A stretch of DNA of 64,000 nt from Cephalotus follicularis (taxonomy: Eukaryota; Streptophyta; Magnoliopsida; Oxalidales; Cephalotaceae). The notes under the pieces were generated by a model. The model saw only the letters and a program-made list of their open reading frames with translations, made no database searches and was not told the DNA's origin. The translations under genes were made by a program, and so were the position numbers. Shown here piece after piece: positions 10,217-21,193 of the stretch; within the stretch, counting starts at the first letter, position 1; each line of letters opens with the position of its first letter. Location: NCBI GenBank assembly GCA_001972305.1, contig BDDD01000179.1, forward strand, positions 299,397 through 363,396, written 5' to 3'.

Positions 10217-10934
10217 TGTAACGCCTGGTATTTTTGTTTTGTAATATTTCGTTCTAAGATGTAATCGTATGCTTGAATTAATAAAAATGATAGAGATTTC
10301 ACCTCAATAATGTTACCGAACCCTAATTATTGCTTTGGGAGAAAGGAATGTGTATGTTTAAATCAAAACGGTGCAGTTCTGGGATAAATGCGTCGATGTC
10401 TTTGGAAAGACGTCGACGGCTATGGGAGCAAAGGCGTATGCGAATGCATGTACATGCACGTCGATGTAGGCAAAGACATCGACCCCCACGTATAAAAGGG
10501 AAAAGACATCGACGTCTATGGAAGACGTCGACGTCTTTGAAAAGAATATCAGTCACGTTATGGACTGACAGAATAACATGCAATGGGGCAATTTTTGAGG
10601 CACGGGAAGGAGACGTGTTGATCATGCATAATGCATCCTGACCTGCATGACTGAGGAAGGAGGAAGAACATGACAAGTGTGGGTGTGCATGCAAACTGCA
10701 GAGAACTTGAGAAGGAAACAAAATGAAATGCAGAATTTAACTGGGAAAGAGGGAGAGAACACGAGAGTGTTCATTGAATGCAGGGAGAAAGAGGGAGAGG
10801 GAGCCATCTGCATAAGAACAACCCCCTCCCCACCTCTCTCTCTCTCGTTTAAAACACCAAAGGAAAGGAAGATGAGGAAACCAGTGAGTGGGATAAAGAG
10901 AGAACCACCATTGCTGAACTTGGTTGGAGCTTGG
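10217..10934 (+). repeat. TE5 5' LTR portion
   Basis: Aligns with 16350-17067 almost base for base, then gives way to TE6 sequence. It includes the early TCGACG motif group (about 10391-10540) and a TATA box at 10491-10497. Confidence 0.92.
10491..10497 (+). promoter_or_regulatory. TATA box of TE5 LTR
   Basis: TATAAAA followed by GGGAAAAG, inside the early TCGACG motif group about 275 bp into the LTR. The 3' LTR copy is at 16624-16630. TE1 has a weaker version (TGTAAAAAGGG) in the same place. Confidence 0.5.
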
Positions 10935-12200
10935 CCAATCTCGTACCACCTCTGTCTTTGACGGATCCACCGCCAAGCCTTCTCCAGATACAATATGACC
11001 AAGAAAGATCACATGGTCAAGACAAAACTCACACTTACTGAATTTGGCGTACAACTGCTGTTCTTGGAGAATCTGCAAAACTAGCCTCAAATGGCAAGCA
11101 TGCTCCTCCTCACTCCTCGAGTATACTAGCACGTCGTCAATAAACACAACGACAAATTGGTCTAGGTACGGTCGAAACACATCATTCATCAATGACATGA
11201 ACGCAGCCGGTGCATTGGTGACACCAAAAGGCATCACAAGGAACTCATAGCGACCGTATCTTGTCTGGAAAGCAGTCTTCTCAATATCTCCTTCCCTCAC
11301 CCGCAACTGGTGATAACCTGACCTCAAATCAAGTTTCGAGAACACTCTCGCTCCTTGCAACTGGTTGAATAACTCCTCGATGTGTGGTAGAGGATACTTG
11401 TTCTTAATCGTTGCCTTGTTCAACATCCGGTAATCGATACAAAGTCTCATCGACCCATCCTTCTTCTTCACAAATAGTACAGGTGCACACACTAGGTCGA
11501 ATAAAACCTTTATCGATCAGATCTTGCAACTACAATTTCAATTCCCTCAATTCCGCAGGAGCCATTCTATAAGGTGCTTTAGAAATAAGAGCTGTACCTG
11601 GTGTAAGATCGATAACGAACTCCATATTCCTCCTCGGTGGTAATGACTCTAAGTCTGTAGGAAACACATCCAGAAATTCACTTGTAACAGGAATTTCCTC
11701 AATACTCAGCCCCTTCTCTTTCCTCCGGTCAATCACATAAGCAAGATATCCTTCGCATCCCTTCTCGAGATACTTCGACGCACGGATGAAGGATACAATG
11801 GGTGTAGAAAACCTCTTGCCTCCCTTAAACTGGAAGGTAGTACCATTGGGAAGACGAAAATCAACCGTCTTGTTGTAGCAATCCATGTGAGCACGATGTG
11901 CTGACAGCCAATCCATCCCTAAAATAATATCAAAGTCGTGTATAGGCAATACAATCAAATCCGTATGCAAGGAAATGCCTGCCATAGACATCTCATAACT
12001 CCTATATACAGTATCTGTATACATGGAAACTCTGGCAGGTGTGCTTACATCCAAGGTGTATGGCATGTTGTCTGGTGTTACATCTAAACATGATGCAAAA
12101 TATGATGATATGAAAGAGTGTGATGCTCCAGGGTCCATCAATACTCTAGCAGCAAAACCATAAATATACAGTGTACCTCCAATGACCGAGGTAGACTCCG
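10935..12200 (-). pseudogene. TE6 pol remnant (protease and reverse transcriptase)
   Basis: Minus-strand gypsy pol. An aspartic protease is seen at about 11850-12190 (DPGASHSF active-site region and ILGMDWL). Reverse transcriptase covers about 10940-11640 ([44 protein letters not shown], then the catalytic FIDD). RNase H and integrase are not present. The family normally makes one gag-pol polyprotein; here it is incomplete and broken. Confidence 0.9.
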
Positions 12201-13376
12201 GAACCTCTGTCTGTGAAAGGGTAAAAGCTCTACCTTTAGCAATGCCCTTGCCGGTGTCCCTTCGCTGTGAAGGCCCCGCTGCAGCCCCGCTGCTACTCGC
12301 TGGTCCAGTAGGTGCTGTAGCCTGACTCTTCGGGCAATCTCTCACTGAATGGCCAGATTCCCCACACCTCAAACACAGTCCATTCATCCTCCAGCAATCC
12401 TTCTGTAAGTGGCCCTTACGACCACAGTGATAACAAGCTCCAGTTCCCGCATTACTCCCCTGACTAGGAGTACCCTGTGTGGCAGTCTGTCTAGATCTGT
12501 TCTTCGAGTATTTAGTCGGAGAACCACTGCCTTGCCATTTTGAAGACGCTGATCTCGTCGGGCTCTGTTTATTCTGTTGTGCCCGTGCCCTCTTTGCTCG
12601 GTCCTCACTGGATATGCTCTCCAGTAGCCTCGCCTTTTGAGCGACCTCCAAAAAAGTACCCAGCTCCATAGCCCTAATCCTCGACCGAAGATCCGGTCGC
12701 AAACCCTTCAGAAATCTCCGTATCTTTTTCACGTCACGACTACCAGATAAGGTGAATGTCTGGCTAGCTCCATAAACCTGGCCTGGTACTCGGCCACAAT
12801 TATCTCCCCTTGCCGTAACTCAAGAAGCTCTGTCTCCCTCTGCTCTTGCTCAATCCGGGGTACATAGTAGTCGAGGAACTCTGTCTGGAACCTCTCCCAT
12901 GTAGCATCGAGTCCAACAGGCTCCCACTTCGCTTTGACCATCTCCCACCAGTGAGTGGCCTCTCCCCATAGACGGTACACAACAAACTTAAGCTTCTGAG
13001 TATCGGTACAGTCCATCACATCAAAAATCTTCTCCAAGTCTTGGAGCCATCTTTCAGCAACCGTAGCATCAAGTTCTCCCCGGAAGCTATGTGGATTCTG
13101 TCTCATAAAACTTTCGATGTCCCTTCCAAACTGACTACCATCCTCCCCCGGGCAGTGATCGGGAGCTATATGTTGCGGTCGAGCTTGCGCGTAGTACTGG
13201 TGCATCTCCTCCGCATTGGCCATATTAAAGGCCATCTGTTGCTGGAAGTAGTCCGCAATGCGGGCCATCGGGTCCCTATCATCTTGGGGGACATTCACTC
13301 CTTGTGGCACATTCATTCCCTCAGGGGCATTGGCTCCAGCAGCTATAGCCGTACCACGTGTTCTCCTTCGATCCAT
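12200..13376 (-). pseudogene. TE6 gag remnant
   Basis: Minus-strand gypsy gag that in life would form the cytoplasmic particle packaging element RNA. It begins near 13376. The capsid-like retrotrans_gag part (about 12780-13060) shows the WW-containing region, YYVPRIEQEQR and EYQARFMELARHSPYL. Two CCHC zinc knuckles follow near 12370-12435 (CYHCGRKGHLQKDC and CLRCGESGHSVRDC). It lies just downstream of the primer site. The remains are broken. Confidence 0.9.
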
Positions 13377-13477
13377 TTGTTCCTATATGTAAAAGATGTC
13401 ATTAGTAGTCATCTCAAGGAAACAATCCGTTTAATTGCCAAGGAACTTATCCAACCTAAGCATATAATGGATATATG

Positions 13478-13488
13478 CTCTGATACCA
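13478..13488 (-). other. TE6 primer binding site
   Basis: On the minus strand reads TGGTATCAGAG, complementary to the 3' end of initiator-methionine tRNA, three bases from the LTR. Confidence 0.9.
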
Positions 13489-13888
13489 TGTTGTCACACC
13501 TCGTTTTCCAATTTAAGACAACATATAAAGTGGTAAGGCAATCAACATAATATAATTCAGCTCATGCGATAATACGAATAAACAAAAACCTTCAAAAGTG
13601 GAAGCAATAACGTAAATGAGCCGAATTTAAACACGCATCACGAATCCCAAACAACGTGATGCCCAACAAGGTTTATATAAATAACCCAACATCATTGTCG
13701 ATCGCCCATAAACGGAGCGTGATAATACAGTACAGAATAACAAAATATCCTTTGTTACAATAATCCGGTAACTTAATCATTGTTCAATTACTCAAATCAT
13801 AAAAATAAGAGAAGTAACTAAGTCTTCTCTTTAAGCCTCCATGCATGCTCCATATCACATCCACTCCGTCAATCTGTTACAGTAGGGG

Positions 13889-13913
13889 TTAGCCTTTGTC
13901 CTCACTCGGCTAA
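13889..13913 (-). promoter_or_regulatory. TTAGCC/GGCTAA hairpin of TE6 LTR
   Basis: Perfect six-base arms and 13-base loop, about 400 bp from the LTR 3' end. Downstream on the minus strand is CCCCTACTGTAACAGATTGA, nearly as in TE1 and TE5. Confidence 0.65.
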
Positions 13914-14136
13914 GTAGAAAAGTTAATGTATACAGTTTAAGGTCAAGGTAATGCGTATCATGAATGAATGCATAGTGATGCAGTATGACATGAAATTTTC
14001 ACAATAATTATATCTCCGTATATACATATAAAAATATATGCATGTTCATCATACAAGAATAACTCCGTAAGTTGTATCAACACAAGCAATAAGTATGTCC
14101 CAAAAGGAACCAGACAAACAAGTCGTCATAACCGTC

Positions 14137-14149
14137 GCCACCTCCTGGC
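14137..14149 (-). promoter_or_regulatory. GCCA-GGAGG-TGGC mini-hairpin of TE6 LTR
   Basis: Perfect four-base stem and GGAGG loop on the minus strand, followed by GACGG as in TE5. Confidence 0.5.
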
Positions 14150-14177
14150 CCCAACGTCATGCACTCTTACCCCATCC

Positions 14178-14191
14178 CCGTTTGCGAACGG
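14178..14191 (-). promoter_or_regulatory. CCGTT/AACGG inverted repeat of TE6 LTR
   Basis: Five-base perfect arms around a four-base centre. The same element occurs in TE5 near 18419-18432. Confidence 0.45.
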
Positions 14192-14663
14192 TTTTGGAGC
14201 AAGTCCTCCGTATGTTGTTTAGCGCGGCGGCTAAACCAACAACAAGTTACTAGCACAGCGGCTAAGTAATCAACAAGTTACTAGCACAGCGGCTAATAAT
14301 CAACAAGCACAAGCATTACAAGTCAAGCAATAAAATATGATTACTTGATCATATATATTTGTTTAAAATATATTACTCCATTCACAAGTTGTGATAAGTT
14401 ATAAAACTTAAAACATTTCTCCGTCTTTGGAAATACTTCCCCAATCATTTCGAAAATATATAAATTCATATGTTGACAAATATACATTTTCGTACAAAAT
14501 GATTATAATAATCATACAAGCTTTTCAAAATGGTTAACACTTTTTAGAAATCAACAATAATGCAAATCACAGTAATAATGCAAACATATGCTCAGAATGC
14601 ACCTAGGGTCGTTGGTAATTAACCTAGGCCTATCACCTTCTCTAGAAGTCCAATTTCTGCTGT

Positions 14664-14881
14664 AACAGTCGGCTGTTTTCCATAACAGTCGACTGGATCC
14701 TTGAGTTAGTCGACTGTTCTTCCTCAACAGTCGGCTGGTTCATCACGAGCATTAGGCAGTCAACTGCCTTCCTTCGACAGTCGACTGTTCTGGGTAACAT
14801 CGTATGCGCAGTCGACTGCTATTACATGCCAGTCGACTAGATGTTTGAGTAGTCGACTGCTTTACTTAAACAGTCGGCTGC
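14664..14881 (-). promoter_or_regulatory. Ten-site phased CAGTCGACTG array in TE6 LTR
   Basis: Cores begin at 14669, 14689, 14710, 14731, 14760, 14781, 14812, 14833, 14853 and 14874. Steps are 20, 21, 21, 29, 21, 31, 21, 20 and 21. Three sites carry GTCGGC and one GTCAAC in place of GTCGAC. The array lies about 1.15-1.37 kb into the LTR, as in TE4. Confidence 0.75.
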
Positions 14882-15712
14882 TCTGGGCTGGATAGTACCA
14901 GTAATCCAATTCTAAATCCATCCAACAAGTCATTGAAATCATTCCACACATATTCATATCACAGAATATCATCAGTAGTCATATTATGTTCTAAAACACA
15001 ACTCAATTCATGCATTATTCTCCGTTTTCATCATAATTCAAATGAAATCCAAATATGGCATTGCATGAAAACCAATCCAAATTCTCCATTCAAAATCAAT
15101 GTGCATATCAGGTTATTCATTAATCAGTAACCATGACCTTAACACAGAAATCCATAACCAACAACTACACTATTCATTAATAACATCATTACTCTTTAAA
15201 CTCAAAATGCATGCATAACATTCTCTACCACTACCCCTACCTTTGATTTCAAGTTAGAAATCGGAAGTCCACCTCTTTGTGTCTCCTTTCCAGTGTCTTT
15301 GAGCCTCCCAGTAGCTCCAAGAACAATCCAGCAGCTTCAATCCAATCTCCAAGCTTAACAATGGAGGATCCTCTCACTTCCTCACTATTTCTCACTCAAA
15401 TTCTCACTATCTTGGCTCTCAATCTCTCTGGTTCTCTCTTATCATATTGTAGGGTGAGAGAGAGACGAAGGCATGAAGCATTTATGCAGTTCTCTCACTC
15501 ACAATTCGTTTGCCTAGCATTAAGAGCTTTCTCTCCCATTTACACTTGCATACACACACACTTGTCATTCATCATCTTCCTTTCTGTCCCTGCAGGTCCT
15601 GGCATGGTGATGCATGCTCAACACATCTTGTTTGTCATCAGATGGCGCCTACAAGATACCCTTTTCAATGGCTGCATGTGATATCGTCACATGCAGATAA
15701 AACAGGGCATGA

Positions 15713-15866
15713 TCCAGTCGGTTGCCTTTCCCTGTAAGTCGGCTGCTTCGCCTGGCAGTCTGTTACCAAGTGTCATGATAGTTGGCCAGTCGGCTGGTTC
15801 CTCATGCCAGTCGAGTGCCTCTCCCTTTAGTCCAATAGTCTGCTGGTATATCGCACCAGTCGGCTG
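15713..15866 (-). promoter_or_regulatory. Early phased motif array in TE6 LTR
   Basis: More degenerate CAGTCGGCTG-type cores near 15718, 15739, 15759, 15790, 15811, 15839 and 15860. Steps are 21, 20, 31, 21, 28 and 21. The position, 160-320 bp into the LTR, matches the early groups in TE1, TE3, TE5 and TE7. Confidence 0.6.
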
Positions 15867-16031
15867 TCCAGGCCAAAAATCCCCACAAATTATACTCAGA
15901 ATCACACCTCCAAATGCTCTAAGTCAATTAAATTCAAGATATCAACCAGGAATTCCACTCTTTTATTAATTCAAGGTAAAAGTTCATCGAGGATTACAAT
16001 AATACATGAAATTAAATTTCCGGGCGTTACA

Positions 16032-16309
16032 CCTACCTTGTCGGGCGTACATGACGTCTTTCATGTATCGATGCTACGAGGTTATATCTGAGATCCATCA
16101 CATGTCCTGGATTATGACTCAGTTACGGTGAGGGACGATCTTTCCTGCGAGGAGTCACCCGTGAGAATCTTGGATTGGAAGACACAAGTATTGAGGAACC
16201 GGACTATTCCGATGGTAAAGGTTCAGTGGCAATTTCATCGGTCGGATGAAGCGAATTGGGAACGTGAGGATGATATCTGGGAACGTTACTCGCATTTGTT
16301 TTAGTATTG
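16032..16309 (+). pseudogene. TE5 integrase C-terminus and chromodomain remnant
   Basis: Plus-strand end of gypsy pol close to that of TE1: a VHDVFHVSMLRG-like start, DPSHVLDYDS, RILDWK, PMVKVQWQFHR and ERYSHLF. It is separated from the rest of pol, which is not present, by TE6. Broken. Confidence 0.85.
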
Positions 16310-16332
16310 TGTTAATTTCGAGGACGAAATTT

Positions 16333-16349
16333 CTTGAAGGAGGGGTGGA
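16333..16349 (+). other. TE5 polypurine tract
   Basis: TTGAAGGAGGGGTGGA directly before the 3' LTR, nearly identical to TE1. Confidence 0.85.
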
Positions 16350-18479
16350 TGTAATGCCCGGTATTTTTGTTTTGTAATATTTTGTTCTAAGATGTAATCG
16401 TATGCTTGAATTAATAAAAATGTTAGAGATTTCACCTCAATAATGTTACCGAACCCTAATTATTGCTTTGGGAGAAAGGAATGTGTATGTTTAAATCAAA
16501 ACGGTGCAGTTCTGGGATAAATGCGTCGATGTCTTTGGAAAGACGTCGACGGCTATGGGAGCAAAGGCGTATGCGAATGCATGTACATGCACGTCGATGT
16601 AGGCAAAGACATCGACCCCCACGTATAAAAGGGAAAAGACATCGACGTCTATGGAAGACGTCGACGTCTTTGAAAAGAATATCAGTCACGTTATGGACTG
16701 ACAGAATAACATGCAATGGGGCAATTTTTGAGGCACGGGAAGGAGACGTGTTGATCATGCATAATTCCTCATGACCTGCATGACTGAGGATGGAGGAAGA
16801 ACATGACAAGTGTGGGTGTGCATGTAACCTGCAGAGAACTTGAGAAGGAAACAAAATGAAATGCAGAATTTAACTGGGAAAGAGGGAGAGAACACGAGAG
16901 TGTTCATTGAATGTAGGGAGAAAGAGGGAGAGGGTGCCATCTGCATAAGAACAACCCCTTCCCCACCTCTCTCTCTCTCGTTTAAAACACCAAAGGAAAG
17001 GAAGAGGAGGAAACTAGTGAGTGGGAGAAAGAGAGAACCACCATTGCTGAACTTGGTTGGAGCTTGGAACTTGGAGCTGGTGGCTTGCAGCAACGGGAAG
17101 GACCTAGAGGCTGCTGTAACCAGTTTGGAACGAAAAGAGGTAGACCTTCTAGTTCCTAACTTGGAACAACAAGGTAGGGGAAGTGATGATTCTTATACAT
17201 GCCTTTTGAGTTCTAAGATAATGAATGCCATTGATGAATTGCATGTTAATGGGTGAATTGTAATCTCTGGACTTCTGTGATGATTACTGTGAAATACGGA
17301 GTAACCATGCATGTGTGATTACATGAATGTGTGAACTGGTTTGTGTAAAGGATGGATTTGATAATGGCTTGGTGTGTTAAAACTGTGGAGAAAACGTTCT
17401 GGGTTGGATAGACATCGATGCCTACATAAGGACGTCGATGCCTTCGTGTGGAAATGTCAAAGACATCGATGCTTGAGTAAAGACATCGATGCCTTTCATG
17501 GGCATTGTAGAACAGTAATGTTATGCCTTCGTGTATGAATGCGAAAGACATCGATGTCTTTGGGAAGACATCGACGCCTTTTCTGGGTATTGTAGAACAG
17601 TAGTGTTTACTGTGATGGTGAAATGCAATTGGTGGTCGCATGTTTTATTCATGCAACGATGTTCTGGTTACATATTATGATAACCAGTGGCATGCCTTAC
17701 ACTTTGAGAGGGTGAGATTTGTTTATACGAAGGTTTAAAGGGTCGGATTCTACCCTCTAGAATCAAGATTCGCGAACTGAGACTCCCTGGTATCATAAAG
17801 ACATCGACGTCTTTGGAAAAGTATCGATGTCTTTGGTCCAAAAACGCCTGGGAATAACTGTATGAATTGTTGGCGCCTTAGGGTAAAGACGTCAACGCCT
17901 TTGGGATGAGCATCGACACTTATCCCTCTGTTTGGAAAAGTTCACTCGAATGGGGCCCGTTAGACCCGAAACGACTCGAGAAACGATCCTAGATGCATTA
18001 TGAGCATATGTTTGCATTATTACTGTACTGTGAATTGCATTGTGGTTGATTTCCAAAAAAAGTATTAACCATTTTGAAAATGCTTGCATGATTATTATAA
18101 TCATTAATTGCACGAAAATGTATATTTGCCAAATACGTATATATTTTCAAAATGATTGGGGAAAGTATTTTCCAAAGACGGAGAAATGTTTAAAGGATTG
18201 GCTATACAATCAAATTGTATTGTTTTAAGTTTTATAACTTATTACAACCTGATAACAGAGTTTTATATTTTAAACAAATATATTTGATCAAGTAATTATA
18301 TTTATTGCTTGACTTGTACTGTATGGTGTTTGTGCTTGTTGATTATTGGTCGCTGTGCTAATAACCTGTTGATTGTTTAGCCGTCGTGCTAAGCAACCTG
18401 TACGGAGGACTTACTTCAAACCGTTCGCAAACGGGGATTGGAGTAAGAGTGCATGACGTTGGGGCCAGGAGGTGGCCAC
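16350..18479 (+). repeat. TE5 3' LTR, piece 1
   Basis: Starts TGTAATGCCC. It carries the early TCGACG group (about 16523-16672) and a later group (17411-17930) with pairs about 20 bp apart. It is cut by TE7 exactly within the GCCA-GGAGG-TGGC mini-hairpin neighbourhood (18464-18476) and resumes after 21193. Confidence 0.92.
17411..17930 (+). promoter_or_regulatory. TCGATG/TCGACG motif groups in TE5 3' LTR
   Basis: Repeated ACATCGA(T/C)GCCTTT-like cores, for example near 17415, 17435, 17466, 17486, 17551 and 17571, mostly in pairs 20 bp apart, about 1.06-1.58 kb into the LTR. Confidence 0.55.
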
Positions 18480-18650
18480 TGTAATGACCGCAAATTCAAT
18501 TAATGTATATTGATTCCATTGTTAAAATAAATATACATTTTAATTGAATTATTTGTCCAATTACTATGTTATATGCTTTGCTTGTATGCCAAGGTTGAAT
18601 TGATGTGTAAATGGGTAAAACAACCTAAGTAAACTTAAATAATCAGCCTC

Positions 18651-18733
18651 AACAGTCGACTTTCACAGGGTAACAATCGACTGGGTTGATTCGTGGAGTG
18701 ACAGTCGACTGGCCACCTAAGGCAGTCGACTGG
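18651..18733 (+). promoter_or_regulatory. Early phased CAGTCGACTGG array in TE7
   Basis: Four cores at 18656, 18677, 18705 and 18726; steps 21, 28, 21. Confidence 0.7.
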
Positions 18734-19779
18734 AATTGCAGCAGACCAGGTGTCTATGCATGTGTGAGACGGGACAGGGGAGTGCTATGCAAGGGGACAA
18801 GTGTCGTGGGCATGCCACCAGCTGCCATGACATGCAAGGAAAGCCCTTTCATGTGCTCTGCAAGATTGCAGACCTGTACCTGCAGAAACAAAAGAAAGAA
18901 AAGTGAGAAATGACAATGAAGGAAGTAAGGCATGTGAGAGAGAGAATGGAGAAAATGTTAGAGTAAAGGACTCTGGCGAATTCAAGAATTCTTGAGCCTA
19001 TATCAGCTGTGCATGAGCTGAGGGTGAGTGTTAAAAACACTAAAGACTGAGGAGAGTTGCTGGGATTATTGGAGCTTGCGTTGAGAAATTGGAGTGGAGC
19101 TCAAAGACTTGGAAGCTTTGGACTTCTCCTGGTAAGTGTTCAAATTCGAAATCCCTGCTTAGGTAGTACTGTTAATGTTGTAACTAGGAAGGTTAATTAT
19201 CTTCTGTTGGTAAAGGATTAACAATTCAAGAATGGCATTGAAAGGGTAATATGGGAGTAAGAACATGGACATGAAGCTTTGAGGATTATATAACTCTAAC
19301 TCGAATTAAACCTGTTGGTTAGTTGTATTATGCCTCCTGATCTCTTAAATGTAGTTATGCATCCTCTATCCACACATTAATCCGAAATTGAAAGATGCAT
19401 GACATAGAGTTCCAAAGAGGAAATGGTAAAATGGAAGTAAGACTTATGGAATTTGTGATAAGCTGCTGTGTAGTAGGTAATTGTAACTGATAGCTAGTTA
19501 ACCTACTGATTAGGTGACTGAACCTCTAAACATGCATGCATAGATTATTCTTGCTGGATTCGAAGGATTGTTGGGAAAAGGCTTTGGAAGCTTTAAAGAG
19601 AAAGATCAAACCCAATTGATCTTGGGATAGCGATTGAGGTAGGGGTAACGATATGTTTTGGAAGATATGAGCATGCATATCATGTATGTTTACTTTTCTG
19701 CATTATTGCATGTTTGATTGGATTGGTATTATAGATTGGAAATTGCAAACTGCTACTGCCTCCATTTTCTGGGCAGAAG

Positions 19780-19872
19780 CAGTCGACTGCTCTTCATGGC
19801 TGTCGACTACTCAACCTATCCAGTCGACTACTCAACCAAGGCAGTCGGCTATTCTTGAAGGCAGGCGACTAT
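19780..19872 (+). promoter_or_regulatory. Later phased array in TE7
   Basis: Five cores at 19783, 19803, 19824, 19845 and 19865; steps 20, 21, 21, 20. About 1.3-1.4 kb into the LTR. Confidence 0.7.
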
Positions 19873-20500
19873 TCTGGGTAAATTTACTGGTATAAGTCCT
19901 GTTAAGGCCTCAATTTTGAATGTAATGAACTTGGCCTCCATATGGATGACTAGAACAGTTAATCCGGACCTCATATACAATTACATTCCAAAACTAAACA
20001 ATGTACGCACTCCTTGTGAGAGTTGCATATGAATTGACTATGTAATGCTAATCTTGTGAATCCTTGCATTGCTACTGATTTGTGTTAATGCTGCTGAATA
20101 TGCCACTGTCATATTAGTATATATTGTTTTGGTGTCATTAACACCACTACCACTTGTATTTCAATAATTGAAACCAACTAGGGGCTATGTACCCAAATTA
20201 TGATATCAACTATCATTTTCAAATGGATGATTATCGCCAATTGAACTACTGATTTTCCTCCTATATGAGAGGTACCTACTGTTTTGTTTCCAAATTGGAA
20301 ACCACTATTGTACTGATATCGTTTTCCTCATATGAGATGTACGATCACTGAAATGTTATATGTTTCTAAAGAAACATCTTTTATATTGCATACTATTGAT
20401 ATATGTAATATTACTATTGAACTGCTTGAATTATTTGTCTATGCTTACTGTCGTAGTTTAGTGATGGAGGATGTCACTGACTACGGATGTAATTCTGGGT

Positions 20501-20513
20501 GCCAGGAGTTGGC
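20501..20513 (+). promoter_or_regulatory. GCCA-GGAGT-TGGC mini-hairpin of TE7
   Basis: Perfect stem. A second copy at 20642-20654 has stem GCTA/TAGC with the same GGAGT loop, a paired change of both arms within one LTR. Confidence 0.55.
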
Positions 20514-20824
20514 CAGAGCATCACCCAAACTTATCTGCATTGCATATCTTATTTGTTAAACTACCCGCCAACGCCGGAAGTAAATGTTACCTGTCTGTCA
20601 TCTTCAGAGTGAAGGTGATAGTTAGGTGGTGCATCGTTGGTGCTAGGAGTTAGCGACCGGTGACACCCAACCACTGTATGAACCCTTGTGCGGTATTCTT
20701 GCATATGAACTGTTTATGGCCACTTGGCATGATTGCTTATATATTGGCACAATTATATGTTATTTTGTATAAGCTATCATACATGTTGCATTCATATGTT
20801 CCCTAGCATACTTTATCTTCCTAC

Positions 20825-20849
20825 TTAGCCAAGTGAGGACAACGGCTAA
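20825..20849 (+). promoter_or_regulatory. TTAGCC/GGCTAA hairpin of TE7
   Basis: Perfect arms, 13-base loop, about 345 bp before the LTR end. Confidence 0.65.
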
Positions 20850-21193
20850 CCCCTACAATTTTAGATTAAGCAAGGACGATCGAAGATTACTGCTGAAGCT
20901 TGGAGAGCTTCTACTTTCGTTTTAAGGTTGTTATTTTCATGATGTTGTACTGTTTTGTATTGAACGGTTCATACCTCGTTAATATTGTACTATCGCTTGT
21001 AAGGATAATTTATCTGAATTGTAACCGCACGTAGTATGGGATACGTGCGGAAGACTTATGTTATATTCTGGCTTATTGAATGCTTCCGCATATTGTTTTA
21101 TGATTTGTTAAATGAATGCTGGAATATATATTCAATTACTGATATCACCACATATGCTTGTCTATATTGGAATTGAAATAACGGGGTGTGACA

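Larger units (their letters stand above)
10935..16031 (-). mobile_element. TE6: partial gypsy chromovirus inside TE5
   Basis: Minus-strand 5' half of a gypsy element: LTR 13492-16031, primer site 13478-13488, gag, protease and the front of reverse transcriptase. The other half is absent here; at 10934/10935 the sequence passes straight into the TE5 5' LTR. The right end abuts the TE5 integrase end, so it probably inserted into TE5 pol. The coding part has few breaks compared with TE3. Confidence 0.9.
13492..16031 (-). repeat. TE6 5' LTR (2.54 kb)
   Basis: Plus-strand start TGTCACACCTCG, end GGGCGTTACA. It has two phased motif arrays (14664-14881 and 15713-15866), the TTAGCC/GGCTAA hairpin (13889-13913), the GCCA mini-hairpin (14137-14149), the CCGTT/AACGG repeat near 14178-14191 and three direct copies of a unit containing TTACTAGCACAGCGGCTAA near 14220-14310. 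Confidence 0.9.
18480..21193 (+). mobile_element. TE7: solo LTR (2.71 kb) inside the TE5 3' LTR
   Basis: Starts TGTAATGACC, ends GGGGTGTGACA, flanked by GCCAC (18475-18479) and GCGAC (21194-21198), a duplication with one difference. The related uninterrupted TE6 sequence reads GTGGCGACGG, confirming the target. It carries two phased arrays, two mini-hairpins and the TTAGCC hairpin. Confidence 0.92.

Noticed and set aside
10323-10721. A 132-codon minus-strand frame repeated almost unchanged at 16456-16854
   Set aside because: Both are in the two LTR copies of TE5, so the duplication follows from LTR identity. It has no known relative, and the opposite strand is open too.
18040-18228. A small plus-strand frame in the TE5 LTR
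   Set aside because: AT-rich LTR sequence, Ile and Lys biased, no similarity.
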